Origin: Actinomycetes bacterium
GTDB lineage: Bacteria; Actinomycetota; Acidimicrobiia; Acidimicrobiales; Palsa-688
Direction of reading: 5' to 3'
DNA: 64,000 bases
Assembly: GCA_021787365.1 (NCBI GenBank)
Contig: JAJYMB010000003.1
Coordinates: 30,473 to 94,472 of the forward strand
The notes under the pieces were generated by a model. That model had not been told where the DNA came from and did no database searches. It was given only the letters and a program-made list of their open reading frames with translations. Position numbers and translations under genes: made by a program. Positions within the stretch are counted from its first letter, which is position 1. Each line of letters opens with the position of its first letter. This document shows, in pieces, positions 35,647 to 43,779 of this stretch.

Positions 35647-36587
35647 CGCTGTCCGGCCCGGAGGTCGCCCGCCTGCTACGAGAGCACCACATCACGCCGA
35701 GGCGTGCCCTCGGGCAGAACTTCGTCACCGACCCCAATACCGTGCGCCGCGTGGCCCGCCTCGCGGGGGTCGGCCCCGGTGACCGGGTGGTGGAGGTGGG
35801 CGCCGGCCTCGGTTCGCTCACGCTCGCGCTGGCCGAGACGGGGGCGGCAGTCACGGCCGTCGAGCGCGACCGGGCGATTGTCGCTGTGCTGTGGGAGGTG
35901 CTGGCCGAGAAGGCGCCGGGCGCAGCGGTGAGGGTGGTGGAAGCCGACGCCATGGGACTCGATTGGAATGCCTTGCTCCAGCCGCCGACCGGGTGGGTGC
36001 TAGTCGCCAACCTCCCCTACAACATCGCCACTCCGCTGGTCGCCACCCTGCTAGACAATGTGCCGCAGGTGGAGAGGATGCTCGTGATGGTCCAGCGCGA
36101 AGTGGCCGAGCGCCTCGCCGCCGGCCCGGGGAGCCCAGCCTACGGGGCCGTGTCGGTGAAGGTCGCCTACTGGGCGGAGGCCGAACTGTTGGGCCCGGTG
36201 CCGGCGTCGGTGTTCGTGCCGAGGCCCCGCGTCGCCTCCGCCCTGGTCAGGCTGAAGCGCCGGCCGGCCCCGGCGGTGGCGCCCGAGGTGGTGCCGGCTG
36301 AGCAACTGTTCTCGCTGGTGAGGGCGGGTTTCGCCCAGCGCCGCAAGATGCTCCGTCGTGCCCTGGCCGGCCTCGGGCTGCCCGAGGATGTCTGGTCCGC
36401 GGCCGGCATCGACGGAGAGTTGCGCGCCGAGCAGCTCTCGGTGTCCGACTGGGGCCGCTTCGCCGGCGCGTTGGCCGGCGCGTTGGCCGGTGCCGGCGGG
36501 CGAGCGGGGCGGGCGAGGCCGTCGCGGCGCCCGGGGCCGGCACGGCGGACGGGGGCTTCCACCCGGGAAGGGGTCGGGCCGCTGTGA
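35643..36587 (+). CDS. rsmA: 16S rRNA adenine(1518/1519)-N6-dimethyltransferase RsmA (KsgA)
   Basis: A 314-residue SAM-dependent methyltransferase. It shows ITPRRALGQNFVTDPNTV at the N-terminus, VVEVGAGLGSLTLALAE (SAM motif I), and VANLPYNIATPL (the catalytic NLPY). RKMLRRALAGL marks the C-terminal helical domain. It dimethylates two adjacent adenines in helix 45 of 16S rRNA. The last 45 residues are an Ala/Gly/Arg-rich tail (GALAGALAGAGGRAG...) beyond the usual end, with a tandem GALA-type repeat, probably disordered. GTG start, coupled to tatD; the stop overlaps the ispE start. Confidence 0.95.
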   Translation: MTLSGPEVARLLREHHITPRRALGQNFVTDPNTVRRVARLAGVGPGDRVVEVGAGLGSLTLALAETGAAVTAVERDRAIVAVLWEVLAEKAPGAAVRVVEADAMGLDWNALLQPPTGWVLVANLPYNIATPLVATLLDNVPQVERMLVMVQREVAERLAAGPGSPAYGAVSVKVAYWAEAELLGPVPASVFVPRPRVASALVRLKRRPAPAVAPEVVPAEQLFSLVRAGFAQRRKMLRRALAGLGLPEDVWSAAGIDGELRAEQLSVSDWGRFAGALAGALAGAGGRAGRARPSRRPGPARRTGASTREGVGPL

Positions 36588-37360
36588 CCTGGGCAGGTCC
36601 CGGGCGCCAGGTGCGAGCGCTGGCCAAGCTCACGTTGTCGCTCCGGGTGCTCGGGGTGCGCCCCGACGGCTACCACCTGCTCGACGCCGAGATGGTAAGC
36701 ATCGACCTGGCCGACACGCTGGAGTTCTTTGCCGGAGAGGGGCTGGAGGTCGTCGACGAGGGAGCGAGCAGGGGCGGGTACGGGCATGTTCCCTCCGATG
36801 AGACAAACCTGGTGGCACGGGCGCTCTCCCTGGTCGGAGCGCGTGCTCGGGTGCGGCTGGTGAAGCGGGTCCCTGCCGGCGCCGGGCTCGGGGGAGGTTC
36901 GGCGGACGCCGCCGCCGTGCTGCGCTGGGGGGTGCGAGAGGGGTTGTTGGAGGAGGGCGAGGCGCTCGCGCTGGCCGCCAAGCTCGGTTCCGACGTACCT
37001 TTCTGCTTGGCTGGTGGGGGCCGGGCGAGAGTGCGGGGGGCGGGCGAAGAACTGCTACCGCTCCCGTTCGAGGAGGTCGCCGGCAGGGCGTACACGCTGG
37101 TCGCGCCGCCTTTCGGGGTCTCCACCGCCGAGGTCTACCGGGCCTTCGACGACCTCGGTGATGCGAGGAGCGGCTGGGCCGGCCCCAACGACCTCGAGCC
37201 CGCCGCCCTGCGTGTCGAGCCCCGCCTCGTTCTGTGGCGGGACCGCCTCCGTGAGGCTACGGGAGAGCAGCCGGTCCTGGCTGGGAGCGGGTCTACTTGG
37301 TGGGTGCCGGGGGCCTGGCCCGGTGACGGGAGAACCGTGGTGAGGGTCGCCCGTCCCTGA
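36584..37360 (+). CDS. ispE: 4-diphosphocytidyl-2-C-methyl-D-erythritol kinase
   Basis: A 258-residue GHMP kinase from a GTG at 36584. LAKLTLSLRVLGVRPDGYHLLDAEM is the family opening, VPAGAGLGGGSADAAAVLRW is the ATP-binding GHMP loop, GSDVPFCLAGGGRARVRG carries the catalytic Asp region, and LAGSGSTWWVPG is the C-terminal motif. It performs the ATP-dependent step of the MEP isoprenoid pathway. It closes the six-gene block and faces bS22 with 12 bases between their ends. It is slightly shorter than many homologues. Confidence 0.95.
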   Translation: MTWAGPGRQVRALAKLTLSLRVLGVRPDGYHLLDAEMVSIDLADTLEFFAGEGLEVVDEGASRGGYGHVPSDETNLVARALSLVGARARVRLVKRVPAGAGLGGGSADAAAVLRWGVREGLLEEGEALALAAKLGSDVPFCLAGGGRARVRGAGEELLPLPFEEVAGRAYTLVAPPFGVSTAEVYRAFDDLGDARSGWAGPNDLEPAALRVEPRLVLWRDRLREATGEQPVLAGSGSTWWVPGAWPGDGRTVVRVARP

Positions 37361-37372
37361 CCCCGGCGGGGG

Positions 37373-37471
37373 TCACTTGCCGGCGCGCCGCTGCCAGCGC
37401 GTGGCTTTCAACATCTTCTTGTGCTTCTTCTTGCGCATGCGCTTGCGGCGCTTCTTGATCAACGATCCCAT
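37373..37471 (-). CDS. bS22-type small ribosomal protein (AURKAIP1/COX24 domain), 32 aa
   Basis: A 33-codon frame (ATG at 37471, TGA at 37373) encodes a 32-residue, extremely basic peptide: MGSLIKKRRKRMRKKKHKK followed by MLKATRWQRRAGK. The core RRKRMRKKKHKKML is the AURKAIP1/COX24 signature found in actinobacterial bS22, a 30S subunit protein that is easily missed in annotation because of its size. It lies convergent to ispE and directly upstream of the FrhB-like gene. Confidence 0.9.
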   Translation of the reverse strand: MGSLIKKRRKRMRKKKHKKMLKATRWQRRAGK

Positions 37472-37488
37472 GGCGGGGCGTTAACCTA

Positions 37489-38646
37489 TCAGGCGCGCCG
37501 GGGTGGCACGCCAAGGCGTGGTTCGACCGGCGCGAAATCCGGCCAGCGCCGGCGCGAGGCGGTGGACAGCTTGCGCATCAAGTCGAGCGCCTTTGGGTCG
37601 TCGTCGCCGGGCCGGGACTCGAGGGCGCCGCCGGCCAGCATTTCGTCGATGACCTCCTGGCCCTGCTCGCTGCGTATGACCGTGAGCGTCCAACCGGAGA
37701 GCTCGCCGATGCCGCCGGCAGAGATGTCGGCGTGCTCAGCGGCGAAATCGGGACAGGCCTTGCAGCCTTCGCGGGTCCAGGCGTGCCCCTCTTTGAGCGG
37801 CACCTCCCGGTACGAGCCGTCGCGGAGCCACACCTGAAAAACGCCCTTGATATTGATCTTCGTTATGTCCTGGCGGCGGATCCCGTAACGGGCCTCGAAG
37901 AACTCTTCGAAGATCGAGTCGTCGAAGGTCTTCGAGCACATGAGCCCGATCGTGAGGCCGAGCCGCCGGCCCACCTTGCCCACCTTGCGCGCCTTCATCA
38001 CAACGGGGGCCGAGGTCTGGCAGCCCATCCCGACGAGGGCGAGCCGTTCCGCCCCACCGGCTATCGCCTTCCCGTAGGCGAGCGTGTTGGCCGAGTAGGT
38101 GTAGCGGCTCCCTGCCGCGGCGAGCACCTCTGCTCGGGTGCGGGCCACGGTCGGGACGGTTTTCCAGCTGGTCCCGTCTCCCTCGAGCGTGGACACGAGC
38201 GCGGCGTCGATGCGGTCGTGCTCCAGGCACCAGGTCAATATGGCTGAAACGACGCCCCCGTCCTGGCCCTCCGAGGCGAACTCGGGATCGGTGGAGCGCG
38301 CGAGGATGACGGACCTTGCCATGCCGGGCTGCTCCTCGGGCCGGCGGGACCGGCCGAAGAGGAAGTTGTCGGCTTCGGTTTCCCAGTTCCTAAAGCGCGG
38401 GCAGGCGCGTGTGCAGCTCGTGCACCCCCGCAGGCCGTGTGTACACCCTCCCGGTCCGAGCTCCTCCTCCAGGTGGAACGGCTTGTACGCCCCGTCCTCG
38501 GTCCGGTAGCCGAGCACGTCGTGGGGGCAGGCGATGATGCAGGCGGCGCAGCCCGTGCAAAGCCCATTGGTCACGACCTCGGAGTAGAGCTCCGCCCACT
38601 CGGCCTTCCATCTCTCGGGAGCACGCTTCTCCTCGGTCAAGGTCAC
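37489..38646 (-). CDS. FrhB/FdhB-type coenzyme F420 dehydrogenase beta-subunit family protein
   Basis: A 385-residue iron-sulfur flavoprotein. Two ferredoxin-like clusters are visible: CTGCAACIIACP (about 30-41) and GCTHGLRGCTSCTRACP (about 68-84). The FrhB core follows, with EFASEGQDGGVVSAILTWCLE, VGMGCQTSAP, IGLMCSKTF, and EGCKACPDFAAEHADISAGGIGE. Family members move electrons between reduced F420 and Fe-S or FAD partners, or reduce specialised substrates. No hydrogenase subunits are nearby, so this is an orphan of the broader family. It is on the same strand as bS22 but probably has its own promoter. Confidence 0.88.
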   Translation of the reverse strand: MTLTEEKRAPERWKAEWAELYSEVVTNGLCTGCAACIIACPHDVLGYRTEDGAYKPFHLEEELGPGGCTHGLRGCTSCTRACPRFRNWETEADNFLFGRSRRPEEQPGMARSVILARSTDPEFASEGQDGGVVSAILTWCLEHDRIDAALVSTLEGDGTSWKTVPTVARTRAEVLAAAGSRYTYSANTLAYGKAIAGGAERLALVGMGCQTSAPVVMKARKVGKVGRRLGLTIGLMCSKTFDDSIFEEFFEARYGIRRQDITKINIKGVFQVWLRDGSYREVPLKEGHAWTREGCKACPDFAAEHADISAGGIGELSGWTLTVIRSEQGQEVIDEMLAGGALESRPGDDDPKALDLMRKLSTASRRRWPDFAPVEPRLGVPPRRA

Positions 38647-38669
38647 TCTTACAGAGTAGTTCGACGGAG

Positions 38670-39302
38670 GTGCTGCTTTCAGCGGCCCTGGAGCATGACT
38701 GCCACAATTGGCTCTCCGGTGCCATGCTTAAAAGGGTGGTCGTCGGACAGAGGGCATCGGTCGGACATGACTCGGCGGGCGGACATGACTCGGCGGGCGG
38801 CGCACCTCACGCGGTGTGCCTCCTTTCGGTCCCGCTCCGGCTGCTGAAGGCGTCTGAGGACCACTTCGACGACCTGTTCAGAGAGCTGCAAATGGCCACG
38901 ATGGCCCGTCGGAACCCGCTGATGCGGGCCTTCGGAGAAGCGGGGTCGGGCTGGCAGGCAGCGCCTTTCGCCGTGGAGCACCTCGCAGCACTGGGGGAGG
39001 AAGTAAAGACCCACCTGGGCAGGTTCCGCGAGCCGGCGCGCCGTGCCATCTGGGAAGCCTCTCAGCGCGGTTACGCGCTGGTCGACCTGTGCGTCGATGT
39101 CGACGCCGGCGCGTTCGCAGTGTTGGGTGCATGCCAGCGGCTCCTGCTGGACGCGGCACGGGCGGCTCGTGCCGGGCACCTGTTGACCGAGCCACCCGGG
39201 CGTGAGGTGTACGCCTGGCTCCGATGGGTGAGGCAGGAGATGGCGGGCCAGGCCGCGGGCCGGGCGCCGAGGCCCTGCCCCTTCCCTGTGGACCGCCAGT
39301 AG
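38670..39302 (+). CDS. Uncharacterised actinobacterial protein of the type often linked to anti-sigma regulatory genes
   Basis: The open frame gives up to 210 residues; the true start is uncertain (GTG 38670, ATG 38724 or GTG 38818, the last giving VCLLSVPLRLLKASEDHFDDL). The part from there is typical of an actinobacterial family seen beside RsbW-like ATPases and SpoIIE phosphatases: SEDHFDDLFRELQMA near the start and HLLTEPPGREVYAWLRWVRQ near the end. No such partner is present here. Inside the leader, an 18-base unit CGGACATGACTCGGCGGG is repeated twice in tandem (38763-38798, giving GHDSAGGHDSAGG), which suggests the upstream part may not be translated. Confidence 0.55.
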   Translation: MLLSAALEHDCHNWLSGAMLKRVVVGQRASVGHDSAGGHDSAGGAPHAVCLLSVPLRLLKASEDHFDDLFRELQMATMARRNPLMRAFGEAGSGWQAAPFAVEHLAALGEEVKTHLGRFREPARRAIWEASQRGYALVDLCVDVDAGAFAVLGACQRLLLDAARAARAGHLLTEPPGREVYAWLRWVRQEMAGQAAGRAPRPCPFPVDRQ

Positions 39303-39375
39303 CCCCCACCTGCGCCCGCAGGGCGGGGCTCGGCGTGGCGTCGGTACGGCCGGCGCCGGGCGTTAGCCCGGTCGA

Positions 39376-39480
39376 AAAATGTCCGCTTCGTTGAAAGATG
39401 TCACGTTCGGGGCCGAAAACGGGGTCAAACGCGTCAGAGTTCATCCGACTCGTCAGAGATTTTCCAATACGTCAGAAGTC
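39376..39480. mobile_element. Probable IS21-like terminal remnant
   Basis: Two imperfect head-to-tail units, GAAAAATGTCCGCTTCGTT and GAAAGATGTCACGTTCGGG, resemble the multiple terminal repeats of IS21-family elements (AAATGTCC-type). They are followed by three CGTCAGA copies 20 bases apart (39430-39478). No transposase frame remains. The block abuts the broken 3' end of the MFS gene, so insertion or deletion at this end probably caused the truncation. Family assignment is from pattern only. Confidence 0.4.
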
Positions 39481-40580
39481 GAGTGCAGGCCTCGGCAGCA
39501 CCCGGCGTGGCCCGAGATCTCGCCCCTGCAGGTACGGGTCCGCCCGCCGGCGCCCGCCGGCCCCCGGTTCGGGCACCACGCCGGCCCGCCGAGACGCTCG
39601 GACGTGGTCAGTGTGATCAGGGGGAAGACCGGCGCAGCGGCCAGGCCGAGGGCGATCATGCCGGCCACGGCCAGGGCCGGGGAGCCAGGGACGGACATGA
39701 GCGCTGCTCCTGCCGCGACTCCGCCAACGGCGGCGCCGAGGACCCCTCGTGCCCCGGCGCGCTCGGCGACTGGCCCGAGCACCACCCGCCCGAGGACCAT
39801 CATCGCCCAGTAGGCTGATAGCACAAGGCCTGCCACCCCGTGCGAGAGCCCCCGTCCGTCGGTCAGGAAGATGTAGCCCCAAACGCCGGCACCGGACTCG
39901 ATGCCGGTTTCGACCGCAGTAAATATGGCAGTAAATACGACGGTGCCGGCGACAGCGGTCGCCGGCGGTTCCCTTCTTCCGGGCGACGTCGTTTGTTGCT
40001 TGGGCATCAATGGAGCCGGCGCAGGTGCGAGAGCCGCCAGGCTCTCTCGCCACGCCTTTCGCCCCGAGGCGAGCACCAATGTTGTAACGCCCATTGCGAT
40101 CGCGAAAGCTCCGAAGGCCCACCGCCAGTGGAGGCTCTCGGCGAGCAAGGCAGTGACGAGCAGCGGGCCAACCGTAGCCCCGAGGCCGTAGCCGGCGTGC
40201 ATCCAATTGACTTGCCGCGCCCCAAAGTAGTTGGCGGCATGGGCGTTGAGGGCGGAGTCGATCGCACCGAAGCCGATGCCGAAGACCACGGACCCACCGG
40301 TGAAAACCCAGAAAGAAGGGGAAAAGGCTTCTAGCGCCAGGGCGAGCGCCACCAGAGCAGAGCCCGCGGCCAGCACCGGGCCCGTGCGGGGGCGGGCCAG
40401 GAGCCGTCCGGTGCCGGCGCTCGAAGCGACAGAGGCGACCGTGCCCAGTACGAGCAAGATCCCGAGGGAACTGACAGGCACGTGGAAACTCGACTGAACG
40501 GAGGGCCAAAGAAGGCCCAGGGTCGACCCCGGCAGGGCCACGGCGAGGTATGTCAAGCAGGCGAGGAGGAACGGCTGCAC
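39453..40580 (-). pseudogene. MFS transporter truncated at its C-terminus
   Basis: The first about 330 residues are a normal major facilitator: MQPFLLACLTYLAVALPGS, TGRLLARPRTGPVLAAGSAL, ALNAHAANYFGARQVNWMHA, GATVGPLL and a second half starting near VAGTVVFTAIFTAVETGIE. After PVFPLITLTTSERLGG, where family members continue with two more membrane helices, the frame runs into unrelated Pro/Gly/Arg-rich sequence (PAWCPNRGPAGAGGRTRTC...) and stops at 39453 amid IS21-like repeats. The final helices are lost. The protein may be made but is unlikely to transport. Confidence 0.65.
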
Positions 40581-41006
40581 GGGTCGGCTCCTTTGAAGCA
40601 GGTGGGGAAGGCCGCGTCCGGAGGCGCGCTGAAAACGAGAAAACGGGACTTCGTCGTGCCGCCAGTTCGGAGCAGCACGCGATGACAGGTTGCCAGGAAC
40701 CTATGGCGTCAACGCGTGCTTGGTTGCCCGGGCACCTCAGCTCCTCGAAGACTTCGCTTGCCGTCGGTGAGTTTACTGAAAGCCAGGTGATGGCTCCATT
40801 CGGCTCAGCTATGGCGCTACCGCACTGCTCGAGACTGCGCAACTATTTCGCCTGGTGCGAGCGTGAGGCGTTATCCAGTAGGGCCAGTAGGGCCAGTAGG
40901 GCCCTAGTGCGCACCTTGGCCCTAAGATCCATACGTACGCAAGGTCACTTCTTGTCTAGTTGACCCTTCGACCGCCGCCGTCCTTCTGGAGGCGCGCGAC
41001 GGGCTG
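40581..41006. other. Gene-free stretch between two MFS genes
   Basis: I see no convincing gene here. The minus-strand frame reading MRSLEQCGSAIAEPNGAITW is open but not recognisable. It contains the 9-bp triplet repeat at 40875-40901. The divergent promoters of the truncated MFS gene (minus) and the MFS gene at 41007 (plus) should lie here, but no strong -35/-10 pair stands out. Confidence 0.5.
40875..40901. repeat. Tandem repeat, 3 x 9 bp
   Basis: Three exact copies of CCAGTAGGG in a row, about 105 bases before the plus-strand MFS start. It is a slippage-prone microsatellite in non-coding DNA. Confidence 0.85.
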
Positions 41007-42569
41007 GTGCGCGAAGCGGCCATCGATGGGGCCGCCGGTGAGAGTGGTGTCGCACGCCAGGCCTTTGCCCAGGGCGCCGGCCCGTTGGCGGCCTACCGCC
41101 GGACCGTCGAGGTCGGCCCAGCCGCCGGCGGCCTGGTGGCCGTGCGCCAGGAGGTCGAGTTCGAAGTGGGCCTCCCTTGGTGGTCCTGGCTCTTCGCCTC
41201 CCTCCTGCGCGCCCACCTGGGGAGCGCCAAGCCCGCCGAGGCGAAAATGCCGTGGTGGGGCCCACCCCAACGTGTCGAGCGCCGTTCAGCGGTTGTGCTC
41301 GCGACGTTGGCGGCCTTGGTTGCCGTCCAAGGTCTTGTAGCCGGGGTCTTCCCCGAGACGCTCACCTATGCCTCGAGCCAGATGCATGCCGGCACGTTCG
41401 CGCAAGGCGCTGTCTTCGCTGCGGTCGAGTTGTCGGCTTTGCCTGCGCTCGGGGCGTTGGTCATGGCCGACCGGCGCGGCCGGCGTTCGGTGCTGCTTTG
41501 GGCGACGGGGGCGGCGGTGCTCTCGAGCGCACTGGGTGCCGTCGTGCCCTCGGTGGCCTGGCTCGCACTGACCCAGGTTGTAGCGGGCGCGCTCGTGGCG
41601 GCTGCCGGGATAGCCGCGGTGGTGATGGCCGTCGAAGAGGTCCCGGACGGCTGCCGGGCCTGGTCCGTCGGCGTGCTCGGCATGGCTGGGGGGTTGGGCG
41701 CGGGGGTGCCGCTCGCGCTCTTGCCCCTCGCCGGCACGGGCCCGGGAGGCTGGCGCTGGTTGTACGCCCTGAGCCTCTTGTGCCTACCTGTCGTTGCCCG
41801 GAGCGCTCGGCACCTGCCCGAGAGCCACCGCTGGGCGCAGGCTGAGCGGCGGAGGCTCCGAGCGACTGCGCCGGGCGGCCCCCCGGAGCGCTCCGTGCTC
41901 GCGCAACTGGGCCTCGCTGGCGCCGGGGGACGGACGCTCGCCCTGGTGTGCGCCGGCGCCGCGCTGTTCGCTCTCTTTGCCGTGCCGGCGGTGCAGTTCC
42001 AGACCCAGTTCCTCCGCGACCAGCGGCACTACAGCGCCCTCGCCATCTCGGTGCTCGAACAACTGTCCGGCACGCTCGGTGGGCTCGGCGTTCTGGCCGG
42101 CGGGCGCCTCGCCGACACACGGGGCCGCCGGCCCGTGGGGATCGTCTGCGTCACCGGCGCGACCCTGTCGACCCTCGCCGCCTACCTGACGCACGCCTGG
42201 TTCATGTGGGCAAGCGCTACGGCGAGCCAGTTCTTCTTGTACGCGATGGCCCCGGTGCTCGGCGTTTACGGGGCCGAACTTTTCGCCACCAAAGCCCGGG
42301 CGCGCTCCGCCGGGCTGGTATCGGCCGCATCTTCCGCCGGCGCCGTCATCGGCCTCCTCTCGATGGGCTGGTTCGCGGCCAGGATGGGCAACCTCACCCC
42401 TGCGCTCGCGCTCCTTGCGGCCGGGCCGGTCGGGTTGGTCCTGCTCCTTGTCTTGGCCTTCCCTGAGAGCGCCGGCGCCAGCCTGGAAGATCTGGCTGGG
42501 GCGACTACCGGGCCCGTTCGTGCGCCTAACTCGCTCGTCACGTCCGAGCTTGATCGGCAATTATCGTGA
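41007..42569 (+). CDS. MFS transporter with long N-terminal cytosolic segment
   Basis: A 520-residue transporter. The GTG at 41007 is the first in-frame start, though homology-like sequence (DPSTAAVLLEARDGLVRE) continues upstream, so the real start could be non-standard or lost. Residues 1-90 are not membrane-spanning (RRTVEVGPAAGGLVAVRQEV, LPWWSWLFASLLRAHLG). Then come about 12 helices with ALVMADRRGRRSVLLWATGA (loop-2 motif), a central loop near 290, AGGRLADTRGRRPVGIVCV (loop 8) and GVYGAELFATKARARSAGL. An extra cytosolic head on an MFS protein is unusual. Substrate unknown. Confidence 0.8.
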   Translation: MREAAIDGAAGESGVARQAFAQGAGPLAAYRRTVEVGPAAGGLVAVRQEVEFEVGLPWWSWLFASLLRAHLGSAKPAEAKMPWWGPPQRVERRSAVVLATLAALVAVQGLVAGVFPETLTYASSQMHAGTFAQGAVFAAVELSALPALGALVMADRRGRRSVLLWATGAAVLSSALGAVVPSVAWLALTQVVAGALVAAAGIAAVVMAVEEVPDGCRAWSVGVLGMAGGLGAGVPLALLPLAGTGPGGWRWLYALSLLCLPVVARSARHLPESHRWAQAERRRLRATAPGGPPERSVLAQLGLAGAGGRTLALVCAGAALFALFAVPAVQFQTQFLRDQRHYSALAISVLEQLSGTLGGLGVLAGGRLADTRGRRPVGIVCVTGATLSTLAAYLTHAWFMWASATASQFFLYAMAPVLGVYGAELFATKARARSAGLVSAASSAGAVIGLLSMGWFAARMGNLTPALALLAAGPVGLVLLLVLAFPESAGASLEDLAGATTGPVRAPNSLVTSELDRQLS

Positions 42570-42704
42570 CTGTCGGAGATGGCCCTCGCCGAAGCCGTAG
42601 AAATGCGCTCGGCCGGCGGGCGGGTTGCGCCGGCCAAGGCCTCGCCACCAGGAGAAAGTGGTGTGGCCCAGGGGCTGGCCCGGCCCGGTGGGCTCCCCTC
42701 GGCG

Positions 42705-43472
42705 TCAGCTGGCGCTCTGTTGTCGCTTTTTGAGCGCGGCCTGGGCTAGTTCCACAGCTAGTGCGCTTTCTACCAGGTCGCGCGAGAGCCCTATCGCAGC
42801 GAGGCGGTGGGCGGTCTCCTCGTCGGTCGCGAGCACCCCGACAAGCAGGTGCTCGGTGCCGATGTAGTTGTGGCCGAGGCGGAGCGCGGACTTCAAGGCG
42901 GCCCGCAGCGCTTCTTTCGCCGGGCCCGAGAACGGGATCTGGCGCAGCGCCGAGGGGTTGGTATCCCCGCCGTCCGCCGGCGCTCCGGTGCCGAGGGCCT
43001 GGCGGATCTGTTCGTCGGTCACCCCGAGCTGGCGTACCGCCTTGGTGGCGAGCGCATCTCCGTCGGAAAGCGACCCGGCCAGCAGGTGGACCGGCTGGAC
43101 CTCGGGGGCGCCCAGCCCTTGGGCGGCCCGTGCGGCAGCTGCCACGGCGCTCCGAGCGCGCGGTGTGAAGCGGGTGAACAACTTCGCCCGCCCGCCCGGA
43201 ACGAGCCGTTCCCACCCCGGCTCGTCCTCCCGGGTGACGAAGCGCTTTTGGGCCGCCTGCTTGGAGACCCCCATGCTGGCACCGATCTGGCTCCAGGAGG
43301 CACCCGTTGAACGGGCCTGGTCTACGAAAAAGCCCACCATGGCATCGGCGTTGTCTTCGATGTCACTTGCGACCACGACGGCGTCGGCAAGTCTCGTGAG
43401 CGCGTCCCCGTCCGGGTGGATGGCTCGCACATAGGAGATGAGGTTGTCAAGTGTGGCGGGTGAGTCAGGCAT
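42705..43472 (-). CDS. Clp N-domain regulator with helix-turn-helix
   Basis: A 255-residue protein without ATPase motifs. Residues 45-80 form a helix-turn-helix (GASWSQIGASMGVSKQAAQKRF). Residues 95-245 hold two Clp N repeats (RFTPRARSAVAAAARAAQGL, VQPVHLLAGSLSDGDAL; FSGPAKEALRAALKSALRLG, YIGTEHLLVGVLATDEETAH), the substrate- or adaptor-binding module of ClpC. DNA binding joined to a Clp adaptor domain suggests a transcription factor controlled by, or delivering itself to, the Clp protease. A near-consensus promoter sits right at its ATG. Similar proteins are widespread in actinomycetes. Confidence 0.85.
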   Translation of the reverse strand: MPDSPATLDNLISYVRAIHPDGDALTRLADAVVVASDIEDNADAMVGFFVDQARSTGASWSQIGASMGVSKQAAQKRFVTREDEPGWERLVPGGRAKLFTRFTPRARSAVAAAARAAQGLGAPEVQPVHLLAGSLSDGDALATKAVRQLGVTDEQIRQALGTGAPADGGDTNPSALRQIPFSGPAKEALRAALKSALRLGHNYIGTEHLLVGVLATDEETAHRLAAIGLSRDLVESALAVELAQAALKKRQQSAS

Positions 43473-43479
43473 GCGTCAA

Positions 43480-43520
43480 AGTATAGTTGACGATCGCACT
43501 TTTGTCAACCTTACGTTGAC
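43480..43520 (-). promoter_or_regulatory. Promoter with GTTGAC half-site array, predicts leaderless mRNA
   Basis: On the minus strand TTGACA (43503-43508) and TATACT (43480-43485) are separated by exactly 17 bases. The -10 ends seven bases before the ATG of the Clp-N regulator (43472), so transcription should begin at or next to the ATG and give a leaderless message. GTTGAC/GTCAAC hexamers occur three times: an inverted pair GTCAAC-N5-GTTGAC (43504-43520) over the -35 and one copy at 43486-43491 beside the -10. This is a good candidate autoregulatory operator. Confidence 0.7.
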
Positions 43521-43725
43521 CAGTCGGTGATCCCCGGGCGTTGGCCCCACCGGCTGAGGTTCTCGTGGAGCGCTTGGACGAGAAGGTCGAAGCTGGCGTC
43601 GACGTCGTGGGGCATACCGAAGTCACCCCTTTCTTCCAAGGAAACAAAGCCGTGAAGGCAGGCACGAAGTACACGGGTCGCGTGGACGAGGTCGTCGCCT
43701 CGTAGGCCATAGCGACCAGCCGGCC
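43511..43725 (-). pseudogene. C-terminal fragment of a TetR family regulator
   Basis: The frame ending at 43511 reads RYGLRGDDLVHATRVLR, ACLHGFVSLEERGDFGMP, then DVDASFDLLVQALHENL. This is the closing part of the TetR C-terminal (WHG-type) ligand-binding domain. No helix-turn-helix lies upstream; the preceding residues are Pro/Arg-rich noise. Its stop codon overlaps the upstream part of the Clp-N promoter. It is a relic of a TetR once paired with the alpha/beta-hydrolase next to it. Confidence 0.65.
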
Positions 43726-43779
43726 TCGTCGACCAGGCGGGCCGCCTCGGCCACCACGACGGGGCGCGACAGGCCCGCC

